A stretch of DNA of 12,701 nucleotides from DATAPE01 sp034667525 (GTDB lineage: Bacteria > Actinomycetota > CADDZG01 > WHSQ01), in the NCBI GenBank assembly GCA_034667525.1, contig JAXDJO010000050.1, positions 1 through 12,701 of the forward strand. The letters are read 5' to 3'. The position numbers and the translations under genes were made by a program. The notes beneath the pieces are model-generated. The model was not told where the DNA came from. It searched no databases and saw only the letters and a list, made by a program, of their open reading frames with translations. Shown here piece after piece: positions 1 to 5,925 of this stretch (its first letter is position 1; every line of letters starts with the position of its first letter).

Positions 1-188
1 GGACCGACCTCGTCGAACCAGACCGGGAGCGCCAGCTCGTCGGTCGCCCGCGGACGCCGCCACCACCACTGCACGTCGGCGGCCTCCCACATACCGCGGA
101 GCGGATCAGCAAGGCGAGCGCGCTGCAGGACCGTGGTCGTCGCGTTCAGCCGCCCGAGACCCAACAGCAGCTCGCGTCGCACGACCAT
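1..188 (-). CDS. Partial GNAT-family N-acetyltransferase-like protein (N-terminus only)
   Basis: An open frame of 62 codons starts at an ATG (186-188) and runs off the left edge without a stop, so only the N-terminus is visible. It begins MVVRRELLLGLGRLN and contains a run of three tryptophans in WWWRRPR, followed by PVWFDEVG. This resembles, from memory, the start of actinobacterial proteins annotated as GNAT acetyltransferases, but the acetyl-CoA binding motif would lie outside the window, so the family call is tentative. Base composition is about 73% GC, far above the other genes here, and the codon choice is that of a high-GC chromosome, which supports real coding. I see no Shine-Dalgarno sequence before the ATG. 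A TACACT hexamer ending 8 bases upstream would fit a leaderless transcript. An upstream in-frame TTG (195-197) is an alternative start. It is divergent from the C39 peptidase gene. Confidence 0.5.
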   Translation of the reverse strand, partial: MVVRRELLLGLGRLNATTTVLQRARLADPLRGMWEAADVQWWWRRPRATDELALPVWFDEVG

Positions 189-196
189 GTTCGTCA

Positions 197-202
197 AGTG
201 TA
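197..202 (-). promoter_or_regulatory. Possible -10 element for leaderless transcription of the GNAT-like gene
   Basis: The hexamer TACACT fits the actinobacterial TAnnnT pattern and ends 8 bases before the ATG at 186-188. This would place the transcription start at or next to the first base of the start codon. No convincing -35 hexamer is seen at the usual distance and no ribosome binding site is present, so the call rests on spacing alone. Confidence 0.25.
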
Positions 203-302
203 TTTGGCTGGCCGCTGAACGCGGCGACTCTGATGGCTGCTGGCCCATTTCACGACACATCTCTAGTTCGTTCGAGAGCCGGGCGCGATACTGCCAATGA
301 TT

Positions 303-321
303 TCGATCGGCGCTCGATCGA
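303..321. repeat. Short perfect inverted repeat upstream of the C39 peptidase gene
   Basis: TCGATCG (303-309) and CGATCGA (315-321) form a perfect 7-base-pair stem around a 5-base spacer GCGCT. The repeat lies 16 bases before the Shine-Dalgarno sequence of the peptidase gene, in the gap between two divergent genes. It could be an operator half-site pair or a leader hairpin. Because CGATCG is itself a palindrome, chance occurrence is quite possible. Confidence 0.35.
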
Positions 322-337
322 CAGGATGCGGTGGAGC

Positions 338-344
338 AAGGAGG
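338..344 (+). promoter_or_regulatory. Shine-Dalgarno sequence that fixes the GTG start of the C39 peptidase
   Basis: AAGGAGG is followed by a 5-base spacer and the GTG at 350-352. The upstream in-frame ATG codons at 233 and 326 have no comparable site. A start at 350 also places the signal peptide directly at the N-terminus. Confidence 0.7.
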
Positions 345-349
345 ATGTC

Positions 350-1567
350 GTGTCTCATGGTCCATGGAGAGTCAGATTGTCGCTCCTGGGAGGCGGGATG
401 GCGTTGCTCGTTACAACGCTTGGAATGCCTGTGTCGGCTGCCACGCAGGGGGTTGCTGCGATCTCATTCCATGCATGGACGACTGCAGCGCAGTTCGCCG
501 CCGGCACCTTCGCTGGCACCACAGCGTCAGCAGTGGGCGACGGCGCCATCACCCTGCCCTCCGGTGCGACCGTTGGCCAGTGGACCTCTACTGTGTACAA
601 GTCCTTGTCCCCCATCACCGAAGTGGTCACGTCGTGGCAGGCGAACACCCCTCCCGGAAGTTGGGTGGAGACCGACCTCAGTCTCTACATGAGCGGGCAC
701 TGGACCAAGTGGTACGTCATGGGCCAGTGGGCGTTCGACGAATCGGCCATCCAGCGAACCTCCGTCGGCGGCCAGGGCGACAGCGGTGGTTACGTCTCCA
801 TCGACACCTGGTCTGCAGATAAGAAGGCTGGCTCAGCAAGTGCCTACAAAGTGCGCTCGGTCCTCCATTCCGACGGCTCGGCAGAGCCTGTGCTTCGTCA
901 GGTCGCAGCAACCGCTTCCGATCAGACAAAGCCCTCCAAGACTGTCAGTCCCACCACCATGACCAGCGCGATCGACCTGCCGGTGCCTCAGTATTCGCAG
1001 GAGATCCACTCCGGCGAGTATCCGCAGTTCGATGGCGGCGGCGAAGCGTGGTGCAGTCCCACTTCGACCGAGATGGTCGTCGAGTTCTGGAGGCGGGGGC
1101 CGACGGCGAGTGACATCGCTTCGCTTCCTGCAGATCCGGTATTCGACGCCAACGGCCGGGTGGATGGAAGCGTCGACTGGGCCGCAGTCCACACCTACGA
1201 CTATCACTATCAGGGGACTGGCAATTGGCCCTTTAACACCGCTTATGCAGCTCACTACGGCCTCGATTCATCGGTTCGCCAGTATGCCGACCTGCGAGGG
1301 ATCGAGCGATGGATCAAGCGTGGGGTTCCGGTAGTCGTTTCCATCGCCTGGAACAAGATGGACGGCGCCGATATCAAGAAGACGAATGGGCACCTACTGG
1401 TGGTGCGCGGATTCACCGCGAGTGGAGATGTGATCGTCAACGATCCCGCGTCACCAGACGATGCGACCGTGCGGCACGTCTATCAGCGCGACCAATTCGA
1501 ATACAACTGGCTGAGCGCTTCTAACGGGATCGTTTACATCATCAAGCCTTACAGCATCCCTGGATAG
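350..1567 (+). CDS. Secreted C39-like cysteine peptidase family protein
   Basis: A 405-residue protein starting at GTG 350. Residues 1-31 form a signal peptide: basic start VSHGPWRVR, hydrophobic core LLGGGMALLVTTLG, and a likely cut after VSAA. Residues of about 40-195 form a domain with FHAW, GQWTS and RTSVGGQGDSGG, which in actinobacterial relatives precedes the peptidase. Residues of about 205-405 are a Peptidase_C39_2-like papain-fold domain. The expected catalytic residues are Cys235 in AWCSPTS, His348 in NGHLLVV and Asp365 in NDPAS. There is no ABC transporter part and no neighbouring bacteriocin precursor, so it is not a leader-peptide exporter. It more likely acts outside the cell on an unknown peptide or amide. 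The stop faces the sir2 stop across a 52-base gap. The longer in-frame reading from ATG 233 lacks a ribosome binding site and would bury the signal peptide. Confidence 0.82.
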   Translation: MSHGPWRVRLSLLGGGMALLVTTLGMPVSAATQGVAAISFHAWTTAAQFAAGTFAGTTASAVGDGAITLPSGATVGQWTSTVYKSLSPITEVVTSWQANTPPGSWVETDLSLYMSGHWTKWYVMGQWAFDESAIQRTSVGGQGDSGGYVSIDTWSADKKAGSASAYKVRSVLHSDGSAEPVLRQVAATASDQTKPSKTVSPTTMTSAIDLPVPQYSQEIHSGEYPQFDGGGEAWCSPTSTEMVVEFWRRGPTASDIASLPADPVFDANGRVDGSVDWAAVHTYDYHYQGTGNWPFNTAYAAHYGLDSSVRQYADLRGIERWIKRGVPVVVSIAWNKMDGADIKKTNGHLLVVRGFTASGDVIVNDPASPDDATVRHVYQRDQFEYNWLSASNGIVYIIKPYSIPG

Positions 1568-1619
1568 GCCGGCTCACCTCGAGGCTGTGGGGCAACGCTC
1601 ACTGACCGGCCGGCACGGC

Positions 1620-2423
1620 TCACAAGAGAGCTGCAAGCGCAGATAAGGAGGTTCCCACGGAACCTCCGACCAGAGCGTCGACGAAGGGATCCAGGGGCGT
1701 TGGTTCAGCATTGAAGATCACGACACGCGCTCCGGAAGCGAGAGCCAGCCGCGGCAGATAAGCAACGGGATACACGGAAAGAGAAGTACCGATCGCCAGG
1801 AACAGATCGCACCCGTTCGCCGCGCGTCGGGCTCGTTCGAGATCAGCTCGCACGAGGCTTTGCCCGAACGAGATGGTCGCAGACTTCAAGATGCCGCCGC
1901 AGCTTTCACACGACGGATCCGGCTCACCCGAGCGCACGCGCACGAGGGCGGATGCCATAGGCGAGCGGCTCCCGCAACTCATGCACACGACCTCTCGCAT
2001 GGAACCGTGGATCTCGATGAGCCTCTCGGGTGAAGATCCCGCGGCGAGGTGGAGACCATCGATGTTCTGTGTGATGAGGGTGTCGAGTTTCCCCTTCGAT
2101 TCAAGCCCCGCCAGCACTTGGTGCGCTCGGTTAGGCCGCGCCGTCAGGGCCGGGTGGTGCAAGCGCATCTGCCATGCCCGCGCCCGCACGTGAGGATCGG
2201 ACATGTAGTGCTCGAGGGAGGCGAGCTTCTCCGCTTTCGGGTCCTTGGTCCAGACACCATTCGGGCCCCGGAAGTCGGGGATGCCGGACTCGGTGGAGAT
2301 CCCGGCACCGGCGAGGGCCACGACCGTGCCGGCTTCGCGCACCCAACCGGCAATCTCCTGCAGTCCGGTCGAGGTCTCATGGAGATCTAGGGACACGCGT
2401 TCGCCCCAACCGTTCCCACGCAT
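1620..2423 (-). CDS. Sir2-family NAD-dependent protein deacylase
   Basis: A 267-residue sirtuin, expected to remove acyl groups from lysine using NAD+ in the cytoplasm. Visible landmarks are GAGIS (39-43) followed by ESGIPDFRGPNGVW for NAD binding, TQNID (118-122), catalytic His139 in IEIHGS, the zinc cysteines Cys147/Cys150 and Cys172/Cys175, and GTSLSVYPVA (212-221). The stretch CGGILKSATISFGQ is a variant I associate with actinobacterial sirtuins. Length is normal for a bacterial sirtuin, with no extra domain. The chosen ATG (2421-2423) has AGGA six bases upstream and lies inside the end of the sulfatase gene, a 37-base overlap. A GTG at 2394-2396 (258 residues, 10-base overlap) is a good alternative because it starts closer to the fold. 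Either way, translation is probably coupled to the sulfatase. Longer readings up to 2615 are not credible. Confidence 0.88.
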   Translation of the reverse strand: MRGNGWGERVSLDLHETSTGLQEIAGWVREAGTVVALAGAGISTESGIPDFRGPNGVWTKDPKAEKLASLEHYMSDPHVRARAWQMRLHHPALTARPNRAHQVLAGLESKGKLDTLITQNIDGLHLAAGSSPERLIEIHGSMREVVCMSCGSRSPMASALVRVRSGEPDPSCESCGGILKSATISFGQSLVRADLERARRAANGCDLFLAIGTSLSVYPVAYLPRLALASGARVVIFNAEPTPLDPFVDALVGGSVGTSLSALAALL

Positions 2424-3775
2424 ACTCGATCCTGAGCCAGTTGCAGATGCAGGGCCGCGACGTTTGGATCGTTGAGGGTGGTTGCGTCGCCGAGCAAGTT
2501 GTGAAGTTCCCAGGGGTCCTTTCGCAGGTTGTAGTACTCCCGGAAAACTATGGTGCTTCCATCGGCACCGTAGTACTCCGTGTATTGATAGGTGTCCGTT
2601 CGAGTCGAGGCCCACATTCCCTGTGGCGAGCCGCGGAACTCAGTCCCGATGAAGTACTCGGTTAGCAAACGCTGCCGGTGCGAGTCGGTGCCGAGCAGTG
2701 TTCTTCCGTCGATGGGGTAGGCAGGATTTGGCGTGACACCCGTGGCCTGCAGCACCGTCGGTGCAATGTCTATATTTGCCACGATGCGGCTGTCTTTGGC
2801 GTGGCGGAGAAAATGACCGGGCCAACGCACCAAGAATGGAACTCTGATGGATTGGTCGTAGGGGACGCCCTTATGCGTTAGACCATGCTCTCCCCACATG
2901 AGGCCGTTGTCGGATATGAAGAAGACAAGGGTGTTCTTGGCCTCGCCCAGATTCCTGAGAGTCGTGAAGACGTTGGACACCAAATCATCGACCGACTTGA
3001 GCGTGCGGAACTGTGCCTTCCGGGTTCTGCGCCCGTAATGGATGCCTGCATGGCTGCGTTGAACGTACGGTGGCTTGTCTGAAAGATTACGTTCGAAGAC
3101 GGCAGGATCTCCCGCCCACCGAGATATCGGGGCATCGGCATATTTCGGCTGAGGTGTGAAGGGGCTGTGGGGTGCCGCCGTGGCAAGGTAGAGGAACCAA
3201 GGCTGCTGTGTGCCGGCACTGCTAATGAAATGTTTGGCTCTCCGGGAAATGTAGCTCACGTTGTAATCCGGGAGTGTCTGGACCTGTCCATTGACGTTCC
3301 AGACTCCATCCGTATACGAGTGGCTCCTAATGGTCATGGAGTAATGGTCGAAGTAAGGGGGAGGTTGAGTGATATCCCAGTCATTTAGATACTTGCCATA
3401 CATGGCCGTTTCGTAGCCAGCCTGCTTCAAGTAGTACTGAAGTGTTGTTTGCTGATTGAGGTTAATGGCCTGGCCGCTGTTACCGTAAACGTGATGGTTG
3501 TGTGTATAGCGTCCTGTGAAGATTGAAGATCGTGAAGGGCAACAGATCGGTGTCGTGACGAAGGCATTGTTGAACCTGGTGCCGCCTCGTTTCATCCACC
3601 GGCGCGTCTCCGGCATTACTGAGAGACCGCCGCGCTGGTCGTCCGTAACGATGATTAGAACGTTGGGCCGGCTAGTGGTTCCCGTGCTGGGCGAAGCCGT
3701 CGAGATCTGACTGAACGGGGCGAGAAAGGCGAGCATGATCAGAACAAGGGTCCAACGACGCCTCGAAAGACTCAT
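2387..3775 (-). CDS. Exported formylglycine-dependent sulfatase (arylsulfatase / N-acetylglucosamine-6-sulfatase-like)
   Basis: A 462-residue type I sulfatase. The N-terminus MSLSRRRWTLVLIMLAFLAPF is a signal peptide ending near ISTASPS. PNVLIIVTDDQR supplies metal ligands Asp45 and Asp46. The activation motif is Cys78-Cys79-Pro80-Ser81-Arg82; the first cysteine would become formylglycine, so a maturation enzyme is needed elsewhere in the genome. FTGRYTHNHHVYGN follows, which is close to the animal Sulf and glucosamine-6-sulfatase subfamily. Other active-site residues are His203 in APHSPF, Asp289-Asn290 in SDNG, and Lys302 in THKG. The C-terminus carries two cysteines (CVGTVGANAC) that may form a disulfide. 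The ATG at 3773-3775 is preferred over the one at 3779-3781, because GGAGGA then sits 5 bases upstream instead of overlapping the start. It heads a two-gene unit with sir2. The substrate is unknown; a sulfated glycan is likely from the family. Confidence 0.9.
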   Translation of the reverse strand: MSLSRRRWTLVLIMLAFLAPFSQISTASPSTGTTSRPNVLIIVTDDQRGGLSVMPETRRWMKRGGTRFNNAFVTTPICCPSRSSIFTGRYTHNHHVYGNSGQAINLNQQTTLQYYLKQAGYETAMYGKYLNDWDITQPPPYFDHYSMTIRSHSYTDGVWNVNGQVQTLPDYNVSYISRRAKHFISSAGTQQPWFLYLATAAPHSPFTPQPKYADAPISRWAGDPAVFERNLSDKPPYVQRSHAGIHYGRRTRKAQFRTLKSVDDLVSNVFTTLRNLGEAKNTLVFFISDNGLMWGEHGLTHKGVPYDQSIRVPFLVRWPGHFLRHAKDSRIVANIDIAPTVLQATGVTPNPAYPIDGRTLLGTDSHRQRLLTEYFIGTEFRGSPQGMWASTRTDTYQYTEYYGADGSTIVFREYYNLRKDPWELHNLLGDATTLNDPNVAALHLQLAQDRVCVGTVGANACP

Positions 3776-3780
3776 CACCA

Positions 3781-3786
3781 TCCTCC
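3781..3786 (-). promoter_or_regulatory. Shine-Dalgarno sequence that fixes the sulfatase start
   Basis: GGAGGA on the - strand is followed by a 5-base spacer TGGTG and the ATG at 3773-3775. The ATG at 3779-3781 overlaps this site and so cannot be the start it serves. Confidence 0.7.
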
Positions 3787-3808
3787 GTCCTAGATGCCTA
3801 CAGGCTGA

Positions 3809-3838
3809 AACCTATCGGTGTCGACGGCATTCTGTCAG
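3809..3838 (-). promoter_or_regulatory. Candidate sigma-70-type promoter of the sulfatase-sir2 unit
   Basis: On the - strand CTGACA (3838-3833) matches five of six bases of the -35 consensus. After 18 bases it is followed by TAGGTT (3814-3809), which fits the actinobacterial -10 pattern TAnnnT. Transcription would begin about 7 bases further on, giving a leader of roughly 25 bases with the Shine-Dalgarno sequence inside. The methyltransferase stop lies upstream, so the sulfatase may have its own promoter or be read through from the methyltransferase. Confidence 0.42.
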
Positions 3839-3902
3839 CGACTTTGCTCCTTGGAAGCCGGGCCAGACACCCGCGCGGAAGATTTCTATCCATTGGGTTA
3901 CG

Positions 3903-3922
3903 AGATCCTCGGATCGGGATCT
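3903..3922 (-). terminator. Weak hairpin downstream of the methyltransferase gene
   Basis: AGATCC and GGATCT form a 6-base-pair stem with an 8-base loop, about 33 bases past the methyltransferase stop. No T-rich tract follows on the - strand, so it is a poor intrinsic terminator. It could be an incidental structure in the 179-base gap before the sulfatase. Confidence 0.2.
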
Positions 3923-3954
3923 GCGGAGCCGTGGCCGTGAAGATAGAAAGGGCC

Positions 3955-4848
3955 TCAAGGCGCGGTGGGCTGGAGGAAGTCGATGGTAAAGCCCACGCGC
4001 GGATAGAGCTTGTTACAACGATGACACGTCAGGCCACGTTCGCCTGCCATCAGATTGGCCCGACATTCTGGACAACACATCGCCGCGAGGATGGTTTCCT
4101 CAGCGAGGGGCGCCGGGCGAAACAGCGGGCTCAGAGATCGAGCGAGCACCCTCCGCAGAACGTCGATCAGAGGCGGATTGGCCCGATGGGGAGTGGATCC
4201 GTCGGGATCCGGGGCGTCCGGCGGCCCCTCCACCTGACATGTAAGAACGTCTTGCCAGACCACACGTTCCGTCCAGGCGCGCCGGTCGTGAAACAAGGCT
4301 CGGAGGTGGCGGTCCGAAGCTAGGTTGGAGAGGAGAGCCCGCTCCAGAGATCGGTCCCTGTCTTGTTGCTTCGGCACGAACCCCAAACCCCCACTCGAAA
4401 GATTAGATACGTACCAAAGGTGTGAGGGGAAGGGAAACATGTGCTCGATCCATTCGCTGGGGCACTCGATGTAGCCCCCTCGAGCTGCTCTGCTGAACTC
4501 TGCAGCGATGACATCAGGCTCGGAGAGATGTTCAAAGAGATGAGAGGCGATCACGAAATCGATAGCTCGATCGCAGAATGGGAGCCTTGCTGCGTCAGCA
4601 ATGCAAACGATTTGACTTGCATGCCTCCTGGAGAATCTCCCGATGCGGTGGCCAGTGGTATCGGTCAGATATTTCTCGACGAGCACATGGGCTCTAAAGT
4701 GAGGGGAGTGTCCAGAACCAACGTCGACGACGATTCCAGATGTCTTCACAGGCAAGGCAAGCTTGTCTCTGAAGAACCATATGAGCGCCGCAGTCCAGTC
4801 CGAAAGTCGACCGATGAACTCTAGAAGCTTGTTAACTATCCACGCCAC
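3955..4848 (-). CDS. SAM-dependent methyltransferase with C-terminal Trm112-like zinc ribbon
   Basis: A 297-residue class I methyltransferase. The SAM-binding motif VVDVGSGHSPH is at about residues 40-50, an acidic residue Asp85 lies in CIADAARLP, and ASHLFEHL (101-108) is the usual post-II region of small-molecule methyltransferases. The last 45 residues form a separate small domain with two CxxC pairs (Cys259/Cys262 and Cys275/Cys278) and the ending YPRVGFTIDFL, as in Trm112/YcaR-like zinc ribbons. A charged, low-conservation linker of about 110 residues lies between. GTG at 4846-4848 is chosen because GGAGGGG sits 6 bases upstream; in-frame ATG 4861-4863 and TTG 4876-4878 lack this. It is divergent from the glycosyltransferase gene across 66 bases and sits among glycan genes, so a sugar or glycolipid methyl transfer is plausible. 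The substrate is not shown by the sequence. Confidence 0.83.
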   Translation of the reverse strand: MAWIVNKLLEFIGRLSDWTAALIWFFRDKLALPVKTSGIVVDVGSGHSPHFRAHVLVEKYLTDTTGHRIGRFSRRHASQIVCIADAARLPFCDRAIDFVIASHLFEHLSEPDVIAAEFSRAARGGYIECPSEWIEHMFPFPSHLWYVSNLSSGGLGFVPKQQDRDRSLERALLSNLASDRHLRALFHDRRAWTERVVWQDVLTCQVEGPPDAPDPDGSTPHRANPPLIDVLRRVLARSLSPLFRPAPLAEETILAAMCCPECRANLMAGERGLTCHRCNKLYPRVGFTIDFLQPTAP

Positions 4849-4854
4849 GTGTGA

Positions 4855-4861
4855 CCCCTCC
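4855..4861 (-). promoter_or_regulatory. Shine-Dalgarno sequence that fixes the GTG start of the methyltransferase
   Basis: GGAGGGG on the - strand is followed by TCACAC and the GTG at 4846-4848. No other in-frame start in the upstream 30 bases has a matching site. Confidence 0.65.
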
Positions 4862-4914
4862 ATAGCTCTGTTCTGCAACGCAAGGCGGACCCCGCAAGAC
4901 CGAGGATACGGGCG

Positions 4915-5925
4915 ATGACCCAGGACGTGGCCGACGTTACGGTAGTGGTCGTCAACTGCAATGGGGGAGCCGACTTGGGTGATTGCTTAGTTTCGCTAAG
5001 CAGGTCGGAGCCATCCCCAAAGGAAGTCGTGGTGGTTGACAACGGTTCGTCAGACGACTCTTTGGAGGTCGCACAAAACCTCTCCAACGATTTCCGAGAG
5101 TTGAAGGTGATTCCTCTCTCGACAAACCAAGGATTGAACGTGGCAAGAAATGTCGGGATCGAGCATGCAACGGGCAAGGTTGTCGCTTTCATCGACAACG
5201 ACGCACGGGCTGAGAGGGATTGGATCCAGCGGGCCCTGGACACGATGGAGCAGACGGGCGCTGATGCAGTGCAGTGCAAGCTTCTTCTGGCCCACGACCC
5301 GACATTGGTCGACAGCATCGGATATCTAATCGGTCCTTTCGGATTCCCGCGGCAGCTTCTTCGCCCTGGTGCCCCCGAGGACGAGTCAGCCGTCGAGCCG
5401 CGCTACTTATTCGGCGCCAAAGGAGCAGGCATGATGTTTCGGCGGGACGCCTTGTTACAAATCGGAGGCTTCGACCCCTCATTCTTTCTGTATGGGGACG
5501 AGACGGAACTCTTCTGGCGCATCTTTCGGATGGGTGGGGTTGTTGCACTCGCTCCTCAAAGCGTCATTCTCCACAACAGTGGAGGCACACGGCGCTTTCT
5601 CTCTTCGGCCGCGGACGATCTGTTATATCGAGGTGGCACTCGAAATTACATCCGTATGATTGCGAAGAATCAACACCCTCGCCGGGTGCTGTTCGATGTC
5701 TTCGGTCAGGTGAGTGTTTGGTTAGCTGTCGCCGCTTATCAAGCAACAACAGGTCGGCGCAGGGCGGCTCGGTTGATCATGAAGGGAATCGCCGAAGCTG
5801 TTCGTGAGCTCCCCTCACTTCACCGTTTGAGAGTAGAAGACGAGTTACCGTTTCGGATTGTTCCCAAGAGTCTCAAGGCGAGGGTGACAGTTTCTTATCT
5901 AGGAGAAATCAAGCGTGCGATCTAG
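4915..5925 (+). CDS. Family 2 glycosyltransferase (WbbL/rhamnosyltransferase-like)
   Basis: A 336-residue GT-A fold enzyme, expected to move a sugar from a nucleotide donor to a lipid-linked glycan on the cytoplasmic face. Landmarks are VTVVVVNCNG at the start, VVVVDNGSSDD (38-48) for nucleotide binding, and FIDNDA (92-97), which stands in place of DxD as the metal motif. The stretch FGAKGAGMMFRR plus IGGFDPSFFLYGDETE (183-198) is the acceptor and catalytic-base region typical of the rhamnosyltransferase-like GT2 group. The C-terminal 100 residues are amphipathic and basic, suggesting membrane contact. The ATG has GAGGA (4902-4906) 8 bases upstream. The end overlaps the next gene by 11 bases, so the two are co-translated. 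It contains several TTA codons and sampled stretches of about 47% GC, unlike the 73% GC gene at the left edge. Donor and acceptor cannot be read from the sequence. Confidence 0.88.
   Translation: MTQDVADVTVVVVNCNGGADLGDCLVSLSRSEPSPKEVVVVDNGSSDDSLEVAQNLSNDFRELKVIPLSTNQGLNVARNVGIEHATGKVVAFIDNDARAERDWIQRALDTMEQTGADAVQCKLLLAHDPTLVDSIGYLIGPFGFPRQLLRPGAPEDESAVEPRYLFGAKGAGMMFRRDALLQIGGFDPSFFLYGDETELFWRIFRMGGVVALAPQSVILHNSGGTRRFLSSAADDLLYRGGTRNYIRMIAKNQHPRRVLFDVFGQVSVWLAVAAYQATTGRRRAARLIMKGIAEAVRELPSLHRLRVEDELPFRIVPKSLKARVTVSYLGEIKRAI

Noticed and set aside
264..292. Possible promoter for the peptidase with GATACT (287-292) as -10
   Set aside because: The matching -35 position reads TAGTTC, only two of six consensus bases. 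Too weak to annotate.
233..349. N-terminal extension of the C39 peptidase frame to ATG 233
   Set aside because: It has no ribosome binding site and would put 39 charged residues before the signal peptide. The GTG at 350 has AAGGAGG at ideal spacing.
1567..1614. GGCCGG / CCGGCC inverted repeat in the convergent gap between the peptidase and sir2
   Set aside because: The loop would be 33 bases and there is no T-rich tract on either strand. This is not a credible terminator.
1620..2423. Sir2 gene as part of an antiphage system (Thoeris- or DSR-like)
   Set aside because: It is a normal-length sirtuin with the catalytic His and four zinc cysteines, with no fused effector and no partner gene of a known defence system. 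It looks like a protein deacylase.
3883..3949. TTTCTATC (3883-3890) and GATAGAAA (3942-3949) as a functional inverted repeat
   Set aside because: An 8-base match separated by 51 bases in a gap of this size is roughly what chance allows, and it has no supporting structure.
3844..4323. 159-residue + strand open frame opposite the methyltransferase
   Set aside because: It is a shadow of the methyltransferase frame: low-complexity, arginine-rich, with no recognisable motif or ribosome binding site, while the - strand shows clear family motifs.
5274..5807. 177-residue + strand open frame inside the GT2 gene
   Set aside because: It overlaps fully the well-supported glycosyltransferase in another frame and has no domain signal. 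It is a by-product of GC-rich codon use.
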